A DNA stretch of 64,000 bases from DASQHW01 sp038238245 (lineage in GTDB: Bacteria > Actinomycetota > Acidimicrobiia > IMCC26256 > PALSA-610). Positions 8,604-16,499 of the stretch are shown piece by piece. The notes under the pieces are model-generated. The model worked only from the letters and a program-made list of their open reading frames with translations. It was not told the origin of the DNA and ran no database searches. Each line of letters begins with the position of its first letter. The stretch's first letter is position 1. The position numbers and the translations under genes are program-made. Location of the stretch: contig JBBRXX010000006.1 of NCBI GenBank assembly GCA_038238245.1, positions 85,772-149,771 on the forward strand, written 5' to 3'.

Positions 8604-9104
8604 GCGTCGGGGACCGCTGCAGCACCATCCTGGCGGACAGCCGTTTCTCGTGCAACAGCCTTCGACGTCGTGCTCTCGGCACGTGTCGAGCACGTCGAGA
8701 ACGTGGCCGTGCAGCTGCGGTGTCGTGCACCAGGCGTCGCCATTCAATGCGAAACCGTCGAGCACCACTGGCGCCTCGATGAGGTCGGCGAGAGCTGCGA
8801 GTTGCGGGAGCCGCTCGGTGAGTTCATGTACGCGGCGGGTCCACACTCGCACGTCACGGTCGATTGCGATGATGACATGCCAGTCGTCGAACTTCGGCTC
8901 GAGTACAACTACTGCGGCGTGCAGAAGCTGCGGTGGATCAATAGGCGGAGGTTCACTGACGCGGTTGCAGTCGATGTCGGCGTCGACGTCAGTCGACGAG
9001 AATCGCGCGGCGCCCGTCGGTTTGACGCAACCTTTACTTCGCTTTGACGTGCGGCCGAGCGCGGCGAAGGGTTCGGACACGTGGGGGACACGCCCTCGCG
9101 TCAA
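8604..9104 (-). pseudogene. Remnant resembling an ATP-dependent DNA ligase
   Basis: A minus-strand frame contains LEPKFDDWHVIIAIDRDVRV followed by WTRRVHELTERLPQLAALAD and VVLDGFAL. This order resembles the start of the adenylation domain of ATP-dependent ligases: motif I with the lysine nucleophile (K-x-D-G), an arginine-rich strand, and LDGE. Here motif I reads KFDD instead of KxDG, and LDGE reads LDGF, so the key residues are damaged. Only ~80 residues are similar; the rest of the ligase is absent and the frame runs into the arylsulfotransferase start. I call it a remnant. The similarity is by eye and could be over-read. Confidence 0.4.
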
Positions 9105-9123
9105 TTTTGCGGAGGTCTGTGAA

Positions 9124-9877
9124 ATGTTCGGAAAGAAAATGAGCGCGGACGCGGACGGTCACAGCGACCGGAGGCGTGGTCAGCGGGAGGGCAGAGGACT
9201 CGGCCCGTTCTCCAGCGGTCATCTCACGATCATGATCGTCACATTGGTGCTCGTGTCGCGTCCCCGTTCGCCGCGTTCGCGGTCACCGGCAACAACGTGT
9301 TCGTCACCGATTCGACGAGCGGCAACCGGGCGCAAGTCGCAGGCGGCCAACTCAAGGTCGACACGGGAATCAGCCACCCCTTCGGGCTCGTGCCGGTCGC
9401 ACCCGTCGCCCCGGAGATCTACCCGACCGCCGACATCATCCACACTGACACGGGAACAACGGATTGGGTGGCCGCGAATGACTGCACAAGTGGGTGCGCG
9501 ACGTTGTTGAAGCCGCCCGCAGGCAAGGCGGCGGTCGTGACGTCGATCCATGTCGACACGTACAAGGCGACCGCGACGGGTTCCGGTTTCTATCTGACGA
9601 TTTTCCAGAGCAACAATGAGTTGCACGCTTGCGAGCGATGAGCAGGACGTCGAGGTCTTCAATCCCGGTGGAATCGGTGAGACGCTGTTGCAATACAACC
9701 TGCCCGGCGGAGTGTCTGTACCAGCAGGGAAAGCCCTGTGCGTGGTCAACAGCAACCCGACCAACCTCGCTTTCGAGGTATCGGCACGCGGCTACGCCCG
9801 TCGCATCGAACGCCGTCCCCGCGGCCGCAGCAGCCCCGGCCGGCGCACCGCGAGGAGCAGGAATCCTCCAACCGTAG
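9124..9877 (+). pseudogene. Secreted hypothetical protein broken by three frameshifts
   Basis: Four pieces in successive frames read as one protein. The pieces are an N-terminus with a basic start and hydrophobic segment (FSSGHLTIMIVTLVLV), a mature start (FAAFAVTGNNVFVTDSTSGN, then QVAGGQLKVDTG), a beta-rich body ending EVFNPGGIGETLLQYNLPGG and CVVNSNPTNLAFEVSARGY, and an alanine-rich tail ending GILQP. Shifts fall near 9255-9275, near 9631 (an extra T) and near 9795. The fold looks like a small exported beta-sandwich family. Either the gene is decayed or the sequence has indel errors. A good hairpin terminator follows at 9907-9944. Confidence 0.6.
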
Positions 9878-9906
9878 GGATCCGGAGAAACGCGTCGCCT
9901 TCCGTT

Positions 9907-9944
9907 GGAACGACCGTGTCCTTGACCCGGCACGGTCGTTCCAC
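9907..9944 (+). terminator. 13-bp perfect stem-loop, likely terminator
   Basis: Arms 9907-9919 and 9932-9944 are exact reverse complements (TGGAACGACCGTG) around a 12-base loop. It lies 30 bases after the end of the frameshifted gene and between two converging genes, so it may act in both directions. There is no U-tract, as is usual in high-GC actinobacteria. Confidence 0.6.
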
Positions 9945-9997
9945 TCGGACGGGCGCGTCGCGGTTCAAGTGGCCGCCGGCTCTCGCACGGTCGATCT

Positions 9998-10117
9998 TCA
10001 GTTGTGGTGGGATGACCGTGGGCGGTGCAGCGTCAGCCAACCGATCAGCGCTCCCACGACGGCGCTCGCGAGCAGCACGATGTAGAGCGGGGCGTCGACG
10101 ATCGCGTCTTTTGGCAT
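9998..10117 (-). CDS. Small single-pass membrane protein, 39 residues
   Basis: This short frame encodes MPKDAIVDAPLYIVLLAS followed by AVVGALIGWLTL and a basic tail RPRSSHHN. It is one transmembrane helix with GxxxG-like glycines, in the style of small stress-associated membrane proteins. It begins 11 bases after the stop of the hemerythrin gene on the same strand, so it may be the last gene of a catalase-hemerythrin transcript. The ribosome site is weak and no family is recognised. Confidence 0.4.
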   Translation of the reverse strand: MPKDAIVDAPLYIVLLASAVVGALIGWLTLHRPRSSHHN

Positions 10118-10128
10118 GCAGACGGCAG

Positions 10129-10548
10129 TTATCCGACGCGTTGTTTGATGGCTTCGATGCGTGAAGCAAGTCCCTCGAGTTGGACGGCCGTTGCTTTCTT
10201 CTCGAGGGCGGGGAGGAGCGACTTCTCTTCGTCGGCGACGTGTGTCTGCACTGCGTCGCGTAGCAGCGCCATCAGGTCTGCGAGTGGTGCGCCTTCGAGC
10301 GAGCGTGCCTTCTCGATCAAGGTCTTGACCTCGGAGTGTGCGAGCAGGGAACGGCCGAGCAGATCGTCGTCGTCGAGTACGGCCGCGACGAGTGGATACA
10401 GCGCGTGCTGCTCGACCTCGTCGTGGGCGGTGAGCTCGCAGAAGATCTGGCCGGCGACGCTCGGGTCGGCCGTGCCCGCGTCGAGTTGCGCGAACAGGGC
10501 GTCGACCTGACGATGGTCGGCGAGGATGAGTTCGATACCGGTAGGCAT
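10129..10548 (-). CDS. Hemerythrin-domain protein
   Basis: The 139-residue product is one hemerythrin/HHE four-helix domain. Metal ligands are visible in the expected order: H12 (ADHRQVD), H42 and E46 (HDEVEQHALYP), H71 (HSEVK), then H103 and E107 (HVADEEKSLLP). Such proteins hold a di-iron centre that binds oxygen or reacts with peroxide or nitric oxide. The ATG at 10548 has AAGGAC before it. It lies 14 bases behind the catalase stop codon on the same strand, so the two are probably co-transcribed and share a role in oxidative stress. Confidence 0.85.
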   Translation of the reverse strand: MPTGIELILADHRQVDALFAQLDAGTADPSVAGQIFCELTAHDEVEQHALYPLVAAVLDDDDLLGRSLLAHSEVKTLIEKARSLEGAPLADLMALLRDAVQTHVADEEKSLLPALEKKATAVQLEGLASRIEAIKQRVG

Positions 10549-10562
10549 ATACGTCCTTCGGG

Positions 10563-12683
10563 TCAGACGTCGATGGGGGCGGGGCGCGGCGTCTGCGCGC
10601 GCTCCCAGTGGCGGTGGTGCCCGAGCGCGGTGGCAATGGATTTGGCGAAGGCCTTGCTGGCCTTGTCGCGGATCTCGATACCGGGCTCGTCGCCCGCGAT
10701 GCCCGCGCGCTGCAGAAGATCGCGGCCCGCGCCCCACGCGCCGACGGTCTTGTGGTGACGGTACGCCTCTTGGACATACATGATGACCGCCGGATCGTCG
10801 ACGAGTGCCGCGGCGTCCGCGACGACGATCGCGTCGGCTTCGACCGAACACGCGGTCAGGAACGAGCGGTCGACAGGAACCTCGTCGGTGGCCTCGCTGC
10901 TGTCGGTGATGGAGCCTTTGTGCGGGGCGATGACGTGGACCGCGAGGCCGGCCTCGATCAACGCGTCCCTCACGGTACGGACGCCGGCGGTGTCGGCGCC
11001 GTCCGCCGCGAGGATCTGTACGACACGTCCGTCGGGTGGAAAGGCTTCGTCGCGGACCATCGCAAGTGCGGGCGAGGGCGTGACCTCCGCGACGGGCTCG
11101 CCGTCGGGTGCGGGCACACCGAGGCCGGCGGCAACGAGCCGACACAACTCGGTGTCGATGAGCGCGAGCCGTTCGAGCATCCGATCGACCACGGCGGGGA
11201 TGTCGACTTTGCCCAACTCGAAGCGAAACGCGTTCACGAGGTGGTCTTGTTCGATCGGCGTCAAGCTCCGATAGAACATCGCCGCCTGCACGTTGTCGTC
11301 GAGTTGGTCGCGTTCGCGGGTCTTTTCTCCGGCGACCATACGGGGCACCTGCACGTAGCCGCCGTCCTGATCCGCAGCAAGGAACGGGCAGCCGCCGCCG
11401 ACCGAGTTCGGGAGGTACGGCGTTCTCCCCTGCGGAACGCCCTGTTGCATGAAGCCGTCGCGATGATTGTCGTTCACCGGTACGAGAGGCCGGTTGATGG
11501 GGATCTGCGAGAAGTTCGGACCACCGAGACGCGTGAGCTGCGTATCGAGGTAGCTGAACAACCGGCCCTGCATGAGCGGGTCGTCGGTCACTTCGATGCC
11601 GCGGACGACGTGTCCGACGTGGAATGCAACCTGTTCGGTCTCGGCAAAGAAGTTGGTCGGGTTGCGGTTCAGCGTGAGCAGGCCGATCGGCTGCACCGGG
11701 GCAAGTTCTTCGGGAACCAGCTTCGTGCTGTCGAGAAGATCGATGCCTTCGAACATCTGATCGTCGGTGTCGGGGAACACCTGGACGCCGAGTTCCCACT
11801 GTGGGAACGCCCGCGCACCAATGGCGTTGTAGAGGTCCCGCCGGTGGAAGTCGGGATCCATCCCCGCGAGCAGCTGCGCTTCTTCCCAGACCAGACCGTG
11901 CACGCCAAGCTTCGGCTTCCAGTGGAACTTCACGAGCGAGGTCTCGCCCGTCTCGTTGACCAGCCGGAAGGTGTGAACGCCGAAGCCTTCCATCATTCGC
12001 AACGAACGAGGGATGGCGCGATCCGACATCACCCACATCAACATGTGCGGGGATTCCGGGATCAGAGACACGAAATCCCAGAACGTCGTGTGTGCGGTCT
12101 GCGCTTGTGGAATCTCCCGATCCGCTTCGGGCTTCGCCGCGTGAATCAGGTCCGGGAACTTGATCGCGTCGCGGATGAAAAAGACGGGAATGTTGTTGCC
12201 GACCAGATCGAAGACGCCCTCGTCGGTATAGAACTTGACCGCGAATCCCCGCACATCCCGGACCGTGTCGGCCGATCCACGCGAACCCACCACGGTGGAG
12301 AACCGGACAAACACCGGCGTGCTCCGACCGTTCTGCAGGAAGCTGGCGCAGGTGATATTGGTTGCTGCTCCGTATGCTTCGAACACGCCGTGCACGCCGA
12401 CTCCGCGGGCGTGCACCACCCGCTCCGGGATCCGTTCGTGGTCGAAGTGCGTGATCTTCTCGCGAAGGTGGAAGTCTTCCAGCAGCGTCGGCCCTCGAGC
12501 GCCGGCCTTCAGTGAGTCATCGGTGTGCTCGAGCCGCTGGCCCTGCGCGGTAGTGAGAAACTCGCTGTCCTGCACCGGCACCTTGCTCACACGAGGCGCC
12601 AAAACCGGGCTCGTGGCATTCCCGTTGGCCTGCGATCCATTCGGCGACTTCGTCTGACGTTTCGGATCCTTGGGTTGGGCCAT
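10563..12683 (-). CDS. katE: Large-subunit monofunctional catalase (HPII/KatE type)
   Basis: The product is 706 residues, in the range of large-subunit clade catalases (E. coli HPII is 753) and much longer than small-subunit ones (~480). The catalytic histidine is H91 (RVVHARGVGVHG), the asparagine is in FDLVGNNIPVFF (163/164), and the heme-ligand tyrosine is in GRLFSYLDTQLTRLG. After residue ~560 a flavodoxin-like DJ-1/PfpI C-terminal domain follows (GRVVQILAADGADTAGV to DKASKAFAKSIATALGHH), diagnostic of this clade. It breaks down hydrogen peroxide in the cytoplasm. A hemerythrin gene follows directly. It looks intact, in contrast to several broken genes nearby. Confidence 0.95.
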   Translation of the reverse strand: MAQPKDPKRQTKSPNGSQANGNATSPVLAPRVSKVPVQDSEFLTTAQGQRLEHTDDSLKAGARGPTLLEDFHLREKITHFDHERIPERVVHARGVGVHGVFEAYGAATNITCASFLQNGRSTPVFVRFSTVVGSRGSADTVRDVRGFAVKFYTDEGVFDLVGNNIPVFFIRDAIKFPDLIHAAKPEADREIPQAQTAHTTFWDFVSLIPESPHMLMWVMSDRAIPRSLRMMEGFGVHTFRLVNETGETSLVKFHWKPKLGVHGLVWEEAQLLAGMDPDFHRRDLYNAIGARAFPQWELGVQVFPDTDDQMFEGIDLLDSTKLVPEELAPVQPIGLLTLNRNPTNFFAETEQVAFHVGHVVRGIEVTDDPLMQGRLFSYLDTQLTRLGGPNFSQIPINRPLVPVNDNHRDGFMQQGVPQGRTPYLPNSVGGGCPFLAADQDGGYVQVPRMVAGEKTRERDQLDDNVQAAMFYRSLTPIEQDHLVNAFRFELGKVDIPAVVDRMLERLALIDTELCRLVAAGLGVPAPDGEPVAEVTPSPALAMVRDEAFPPDGRVVQILAADGADTAGVRTVRDALIEAGLAVHVIAPHKGSITDSSEATDEVPVDRSFLTACSVEADAIVVADAAALVDDPAVIMYVQEAYRHHKTVGAWGAGRDLLQRAGIAGDEPGIEIRDKASKAFAKSIATALGHHRHWERAQTPRPAPIDV

Positions 12684-13088
12684 TCTCTTCCTCGTCTCGC
12701 CTGAACGCAGCCGCGGACTGCGGTGCTGCGCGTGATACGTGCGCTACCTGTCCTGCCCTCTTCGCGCGTTCATGTCGCGAGAGGATCGTGCGGACGCCAT
12801 TCGTCACTCTCCTGGCGCGTCAGCGGTGCAAAGAGCCGCGCAATACAGTCGAGCAACCAGGTCATCGCCTGACTCGTCTTTTGATATCGCGTCCCGAATC
12901 TGGCTTCACTGTCCGATCCCGTCGCTGAGCCATGTCATGGCCGCCGGGCTTTCGGGCAGCTCGCGCGTCGCTCGCACACAGGCACGGACGAACAGCGCGG
13001 GTCGTCTATACCACCGTCCCCGCAAGCTGAAAACTCGAAGCCCGCACCACCGTCGGCCGTGCGAGCGGCCCGACTGCGGCGGTGACCC
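12684..13088. other. 405-base region without a recognisable gene
   Basis: The region lies upstream of the catalase and downstream of the small membrane protein gene. A plus-strand frame is open across it, but its residues (serine- and arginine-rich, no hydrophobic core) look random. It should hold the catalase promoter. I see no clear operator. Confidence 0.5.
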
Positions 13089-13238
13089 TCACGAGTTACG
13101 GCCACGAAAGATGCTGTACCCGCCGGGACCGACGAGACACGCAACGACGAAGAGCACGAGTGCGAAGACGATCTGTCCTTGGAAGAGTTGCACCACGCCG
13201 ACGATGGCGATGATGACGGCGATGAGCCAAAGCAGCAT
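13089..13238 (-). CDS. GPGG-motif small membrane protein
   Basis: A 49-residue protein starting at ATG 13238, preceded by AGGGGA. It has two closely packed transmembrane helices (LLWLIAVIIAIVGVVQLF and IVFALVLFVVACLV) followed by the family signature GPGG and a short basic tail. This is a known family of tiny actinobacterial membrane proteins of unknown function. It lies divergent to a hemerythrin gene. Confidence 0.75.
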   Translation of the reverse strand: MLLWLIAVIIAIVGVVQLFQGQIVFALVLFVVACLVGPGGYSIFRGRNS

Positions 13239-13360
13239 GAGAGATCCCCTGTGAGATAGGCGTGACGTCGAGTGTGCTCGTAGACGTGCGCGTTGAAACG
13301 TCGCGGCGATTAGCTGCTCAGGAACTCGGGGTATCACGTCGTGAACTGACGAGGAGCCTG

Positions 13361-13870
13361 ATGAACGATCCGATTGCGATCCTGAAGCGTGATCACCGCG
13401 AAGCCGCAGCAATGCTCAAGACTCTTGCGGACTCGAAGCCGAATGCCACCCGCCGCAAGACGACTGAGAAGCTCGTGGCAGCTTTGAGACAGCACATGGA
13501 GATCGAGGAGAAGCTGGTGTATCCGCTCGTCGCCGAGAAGATCGGTCACGACGAGGAGCACGAGGCCGAGACCGAGCACAATCTCGCACGAGATGGCCTC
13601 GAGAAGATGACCGAGCTCGTCGACGAGGGTGGCTTCGGCGCCGCGGTGGCGATGGTGACCGCGGGTATCAAGCACCACGTGAAGGAAGAAGAGACGGAGC
13701 TCTTCCCGAAGCTCAAGGCGAAGCTGGAACGCGATCAGCTTTGCCGAGCTTGGCGACGCCGTCGCCGCGGCAAAGCGCTGACGCGGGATCGGGGTTCGTC
13801 GCCTCTCGGGCAAGCCCACATTCGCGCGCCTATGGGTGCACGCACCTGCTTGGTGGGCCCCGGTCGGTAG
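13361..13870 (+). CDS. Hemerythrin-domain protein with a C-terminal frameshift
   Basis: The ATG at 13361 has GAGGAG before it. The product is a hemerythrin domain: H in KRDHREAAAML, H and E in LRQHMEIEEKLVYPLV, H in ETEHNLARD, and H with E in KHHVKEEETELFPKL. After LERDQL the frame turns arginine-rich and runs to 13870. If one T is removed from the TTT at 13740-13742, the protein ends naturally as LAELGDAVAAAKR with a stop at 13779-13781, the usual end of this family. The iron ligands lie before the shift. The cause is either an assembly indel or a recent mutation. Confidence 0.75.
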   Translation: MNDPIAILKRDHREAAAMLKTLADSKPNATRRKTTEKLVAALRQHMEIEEKLVYPLVAEKIGHDEEHEAETEHNLARDGLEKMTELVDEGGFGAAVAMVTAGIKHHVKEEETELFPKLKAKLERDQLCRAWRRRRRGKALTRDRGSSPLGQAHIRAPMGARTCLVGPGR

Positions 13871-13902
13871 GCGTCCGCTCCTCAACGCTGGTAAAAACGA
13901 GA

Positions 13903-14140
13903 CGAGGTCGGCAAGGTCCGGGCCGGCGCTTCGTTCCTGACCAAAATATCGGCGGGGGCACCCCGAGTACCCGAACGCCGCGCGCGCCCCCGCCGCCAAT
14001 GCCGCGTCACGAAATCCCGGCCAGCGAGCTGCATCCTTACTCATCAAGTCCGGAAGGAGGACAGGACCTTGCGTACGGTACGCCTCGATACACGGACCTT
14101 CGCCGAGGGTGTACTCCACCTCTTCCAGCGCGGCAGTCAC
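13903..14140 (-). pseudogene. GAF-domain gene fragment
   Basis: The minus strand encodes EYTLGEGPCIEAYRTQGPVL then LMSKDAARWPGFRDAALAAG, a block typical of GAF sensor domains in actinobacterial GAF or GAF-ANTAR proteins. Both the N-terminal start and the rest of the protein are missing, and after AAFGYSG the frame no longer looks like the family. Its upstream end stops abruptly at about 14130, where an unrelated plus-strand fragment begins. Confidence 0.5.
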
Positions 14141-14402
14141 GAGCGAGCTCGTCTCGAACGCCATCGTCCACGGCGCTGCGCCGGTCGAGCTGACGCTGCG
14201 ATACGAACACGGAGAAGTCACCGTCGAGGTCGCCGATGGTGACTCGGGCATCGACAACGTGAAGCTACGCGCCCTTGGTCGACGCGGCACCGGCGCGTAT
14301 GGGCTCCGCATCGTCGCGTCGCTCGCCGACCGTTGGGGAACCCGGTCATTGCCTTCCGGGAAGACCGTCTGGGCAACCATCAGGCAAGACGCGCGCGCAT
14401 GA
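14128..14402 (+). pseudogene. Truncated RsbW/HATPase_c_2-type ATP-binding protein
   Basis: The plus strand encodes TSELVSNAIVHGAAPVELTL (the N-box region), VEVADGDSGID, RGTGAYGLRIVASLADRWG (G-box) and a natural end TVWATIRQDARA. This is the C-terminal ~90 residues of an anti-sigma-factor-like kinase. The usual first ~50 residues are absent, replaced by the antisense of the GAF fragment. An ATG at 14109 keeps the frame open but is not a credible start. It may be a leftover of the sigma-B-like switch genes found further right. Confidence 0.55.
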
Positions 14403-14487
14403 CCGGCGACGCGAGCGCGCTGTCCCCGCGCTGAAGGCGTACGAAGATATTCCGCGACCGCGCTCTATTTGTGGTGCGTTCTGGGGT

Positions 14488-15630
14488 ATGTCCGAGCAAC
14501 ACCTCATCGGCAGGAACTCATTGAGCAGCGACGTCAAACGCATCCACGCTTTCGGTAGACAACGCATGTGTACGGAAGAGGGCGTGGGCGAAACGGCTGC
14601 CCTCGATGCACCAGCGCCTCGTGTCGGTCTGGTTCTCGGTGCCGGAGGCGTCGCCGGCGCCGCGTTCCATGCAGGGACGTTGCTCGCGCTGGAACATCAT
14701 CTCGGTTGGGATCCACGTGGCGCCGCAGTCGTCGTCGGGTCCTCTGCGGGAAGCATGGTTGCGACGATGCTCCGCGCCGGGCTCTCGACCGATGACCTCG
14801 CCGCGTGGGGGGTCGGGGCACCGTCTCGGCGCGACGGACAGGCAGCGCGCGAGGTCCTCGACCGAATCGATGCAACCAAAATGCGGATCGGCCCTCGCCG
14901 ACCGCAGCGGCCGCTCAGCAGACTTGGGACAATGCGTCGCCTGGCGCAACCCGCGCAGCTGCGTTGGTCGACTGCCCTCCTAGCGCTACTTCCTGGCGGC
15001 CTCATCGACGCGGAGACTCCGTTGCGCAAGATGCAGGAGCTGCTCCCGAGTGGCTGGCCGGAGCTTCCGCTCTGGATTCCAGCAGTCCGAACATCGGATT
15101 CTCGGCGCGTGGTATTCGGACGAGACGAAGAGCAGGCAGCGCTCGGTGTCGCGGTGGCGGCGTCGTGCGCGATCCCGGGAGTATTCCGGCCGGTGAAGGT
15201 CGGCAAGCGGTACTACATCGACGGCGGCGCGCACTCGCCGACCAACGCCGACCTTCTCGTTGACGCGCCAGTCGACATCGCCATTGTTTCGTCGCCGATG
15301 TCGGGCAGTGATCTCGGAGCCCGCGGCAGCGTCGACAGGATGATGCGGTCGCTCTCGGCGCGCCGCCTGCACCGCGACTGTCGACTCCTCGCCGACGCCG
15401 GCATCCCCACCTATGTCTTTCAACCTGACCGTGACCTGCAGCGCATCTTGGGCATCAATGCACTCGACCGCAGCAGGGTACCGGCGGTCCTACGCGAGGC
15501 GTTCCTCGCGGCGGGCACCGATCTCACCACGATGGGCCCGCGGCATCCACTCGCACAGATCACCACCGAGCGAGCGTCTCGCACCATGAGGTCTGACCCG
15601 CCGCACTCGCTCGAGCTCACGGCGTCCTGA
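14488..15630 (+). CDS. Patatin-like phospholipase family protein
   Basis: The patatin fold is complete: oxyanion loop VGLVLGAGGVAGAAFHAG, nucleophile serine in the GxSxG motif VVVGSSAGSMVA, and the dyad aspartate in YIDGGAHSPTNADL. Patatins are serine/aspartate lipases that release fatty acids from membrane lipids; some are toxins or defence effectors. The start is uncertain: ATG 14488 gives 380 residues, ATG 14566 gives 354, and the homologous core starts 18 residues after the second. A close paralog with the same core lies at 41299-42282. There is no obvious partner gene, though sigma-B-type regulators follow. Confidence 0.8.
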   Translation: MSEQHLIGRNSLSSDVKRIHAFGRQRMCTEEGVGETAALDAPAPRVGLVLGAGGVAGAAFHAGTLLALEHHLGWDPRGAAVVVGSSAGSMVATMLRAGLSTDDLAAWGVGAPSRRDGQAAREVLDRIDATKMRIGPRRPQRPLSRLGTMRRLAQPAQLRWSTALLALLPGGLIDAETPLRKMQELLPSGWPELPLWIPAVRTSDSRRVVFGRDEEQAALGVAVAASCAIPGVFRPVKVGKRYYIDGGAHSPTNADLLVDAPVDIAIVSSPMSGSDLGARGSVDRMMRSLSARRLHRDCRLLADAGIPTYVFQPDRDLQRILGINALDRSRVPAVLREAFLAAGTDLTTMGPRHPLAQITTERASRTMRSDPPHSLELTAS

Positions 15631-15680
15631 CGCCTGGCCGGTGGGATGTATGCGCACTAGGGAGTTCAGATCCTGCTCGA

Positions 15681-15686
15681 TAGTGT
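15681..15686 (+). promoter_or_regulatory. -10 box of a leaderless start (TAGTGT)
   Basis: TAGTGT fits the actinobacterial TANNNT -10 consensus and ends eight bases before the ATG at 15695. No ribosome site lies between, so transcription probably starts at or next to the start codon. Confidence 0.45.
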
Positions 15687-15694
15687 GACCGGCA

Positions 15695-16486
15695 ATGAGT
15701 GCGCTGAGCCGCAACAACGTCAGGGTCTCAGGCCGTTACGACGCACAGGCGATGGTCTTCGCCCACGGCTTCGGGTGCGATCAACACATGTGGCGGTTCG
15801 TCACTCCGGCCTTTGAGAATACGCACCGCATCGTCGTGTTCGATCACGTCGGGGCCGGAGGGTCTGACCTCGAGGCGTACTCCCGCGAACGTTACGGCAC
15901 CCTGCAGGGATATACCGATGACGTGCTGCAGATCTACCGCGAGCTTGAGCTCACGAACACCATCTTCGTCGGTCACTCGGTCAGTGCAATGATCGGGATC
16001 CTTGCAGCGATCAACGAACCTGATCGATTCGCAAAACTGATCCTGATCGGACCGTCACCGCGCTACATCGATGACAATGACTACGTTGGTGGCTTCACAC
16101 AACAAGACATCGAAGCCCTGCTCGACTCGCTCGACAGCAACTACTTCGGATGGTCGCAAGCGATGGCGCCCGTGATCATGGGGAACGAGGACCGCCCAGA
16201 ACTCGCGTCCGAACTGAACAACAGCTTTTGTCGCACTGACCCCGAGATTGCGAAACACTTCGCGGCCGTCACCTTCTTATCGGACAACCGAGACGACCTA
16301 CAGCGAGTCAAGACTCCGGCCCTCATCCTCCAGTGCGCAGAGGACGCCATCGCACCCCGCTCGGTCGGCGAGTACGTGCACGGGCAGATACCTGACAGTG
16401 AGCTCGTCTTGATGAACGCGACCGGCCACTGCCCCAACCTGAGCGCCCCCGCCGAGACGATCGCCGCCATCAAAGCCTTCTTGTAG
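15695..16486 (+). CDS. rsbQ: RsbQ-like alpha/beta hydrolase, energy-stress regulator
   Basis: The product is 263 residues, close to B. subtilis RsbQ (269). The catalytic triad sits where expected: S95 in VGHSVSAM, D217 in QCAEDAIAP and H245 in NATGHCPNLSAP. The N-terminal NNVRVSGRYDAQAMVFAHGFG and FDHVGAGGSDLEAY are typical of this subfamily. RsbQ works with the PAS phosphatase RsbP to sense energy stress; its small-molecule product or ligand is unknown. The next gene, 13 bases downstream, encodes just such a PAS-phosphatase, so this is a real rsbQ-rsbP operon. The start looks leaderless (TAGTGT eight bases upstream). Confidence 0.9.
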   Translation: MSALSRNNVRVSGRYDAQAMVFAHGFGCDQHMWRFVTPAFENTHRIVVFDHVGAGGSDLEAYSRERYGTLQGYTDDVLQIYRELELTNTIFVGHSVSAMIGILAAINEPDRFAKLILIGPSPRYIDDNDYVGGFTQQDIEALLDSLDSNYFGWSQAMAPVIMGNEDRPELASELNNSFCRTDPEIAKHFAAVTFLSDNRDDLQRVKTPALILQCAEDAIAPRSVGEYVHGQIPDSELVLMNATGHCPNLSAPAETIAAIKAFL

Positions 16487-16499
16487 ACGGTCGGCGGCA

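Noticed and set aside
10608..12515. Plus-strand frame of 635 residues opposite the catalase
   Set aside because: Antisense shadow; the catalase on the minus strand has every family motif.
12739..13254. 171-residue plus-strand frame between the catalase and hemerythrin genes
   Set aside because: It is antisense to the GPGG small membrane gene in part and otherwise lacks a hydrophobic core or motif.
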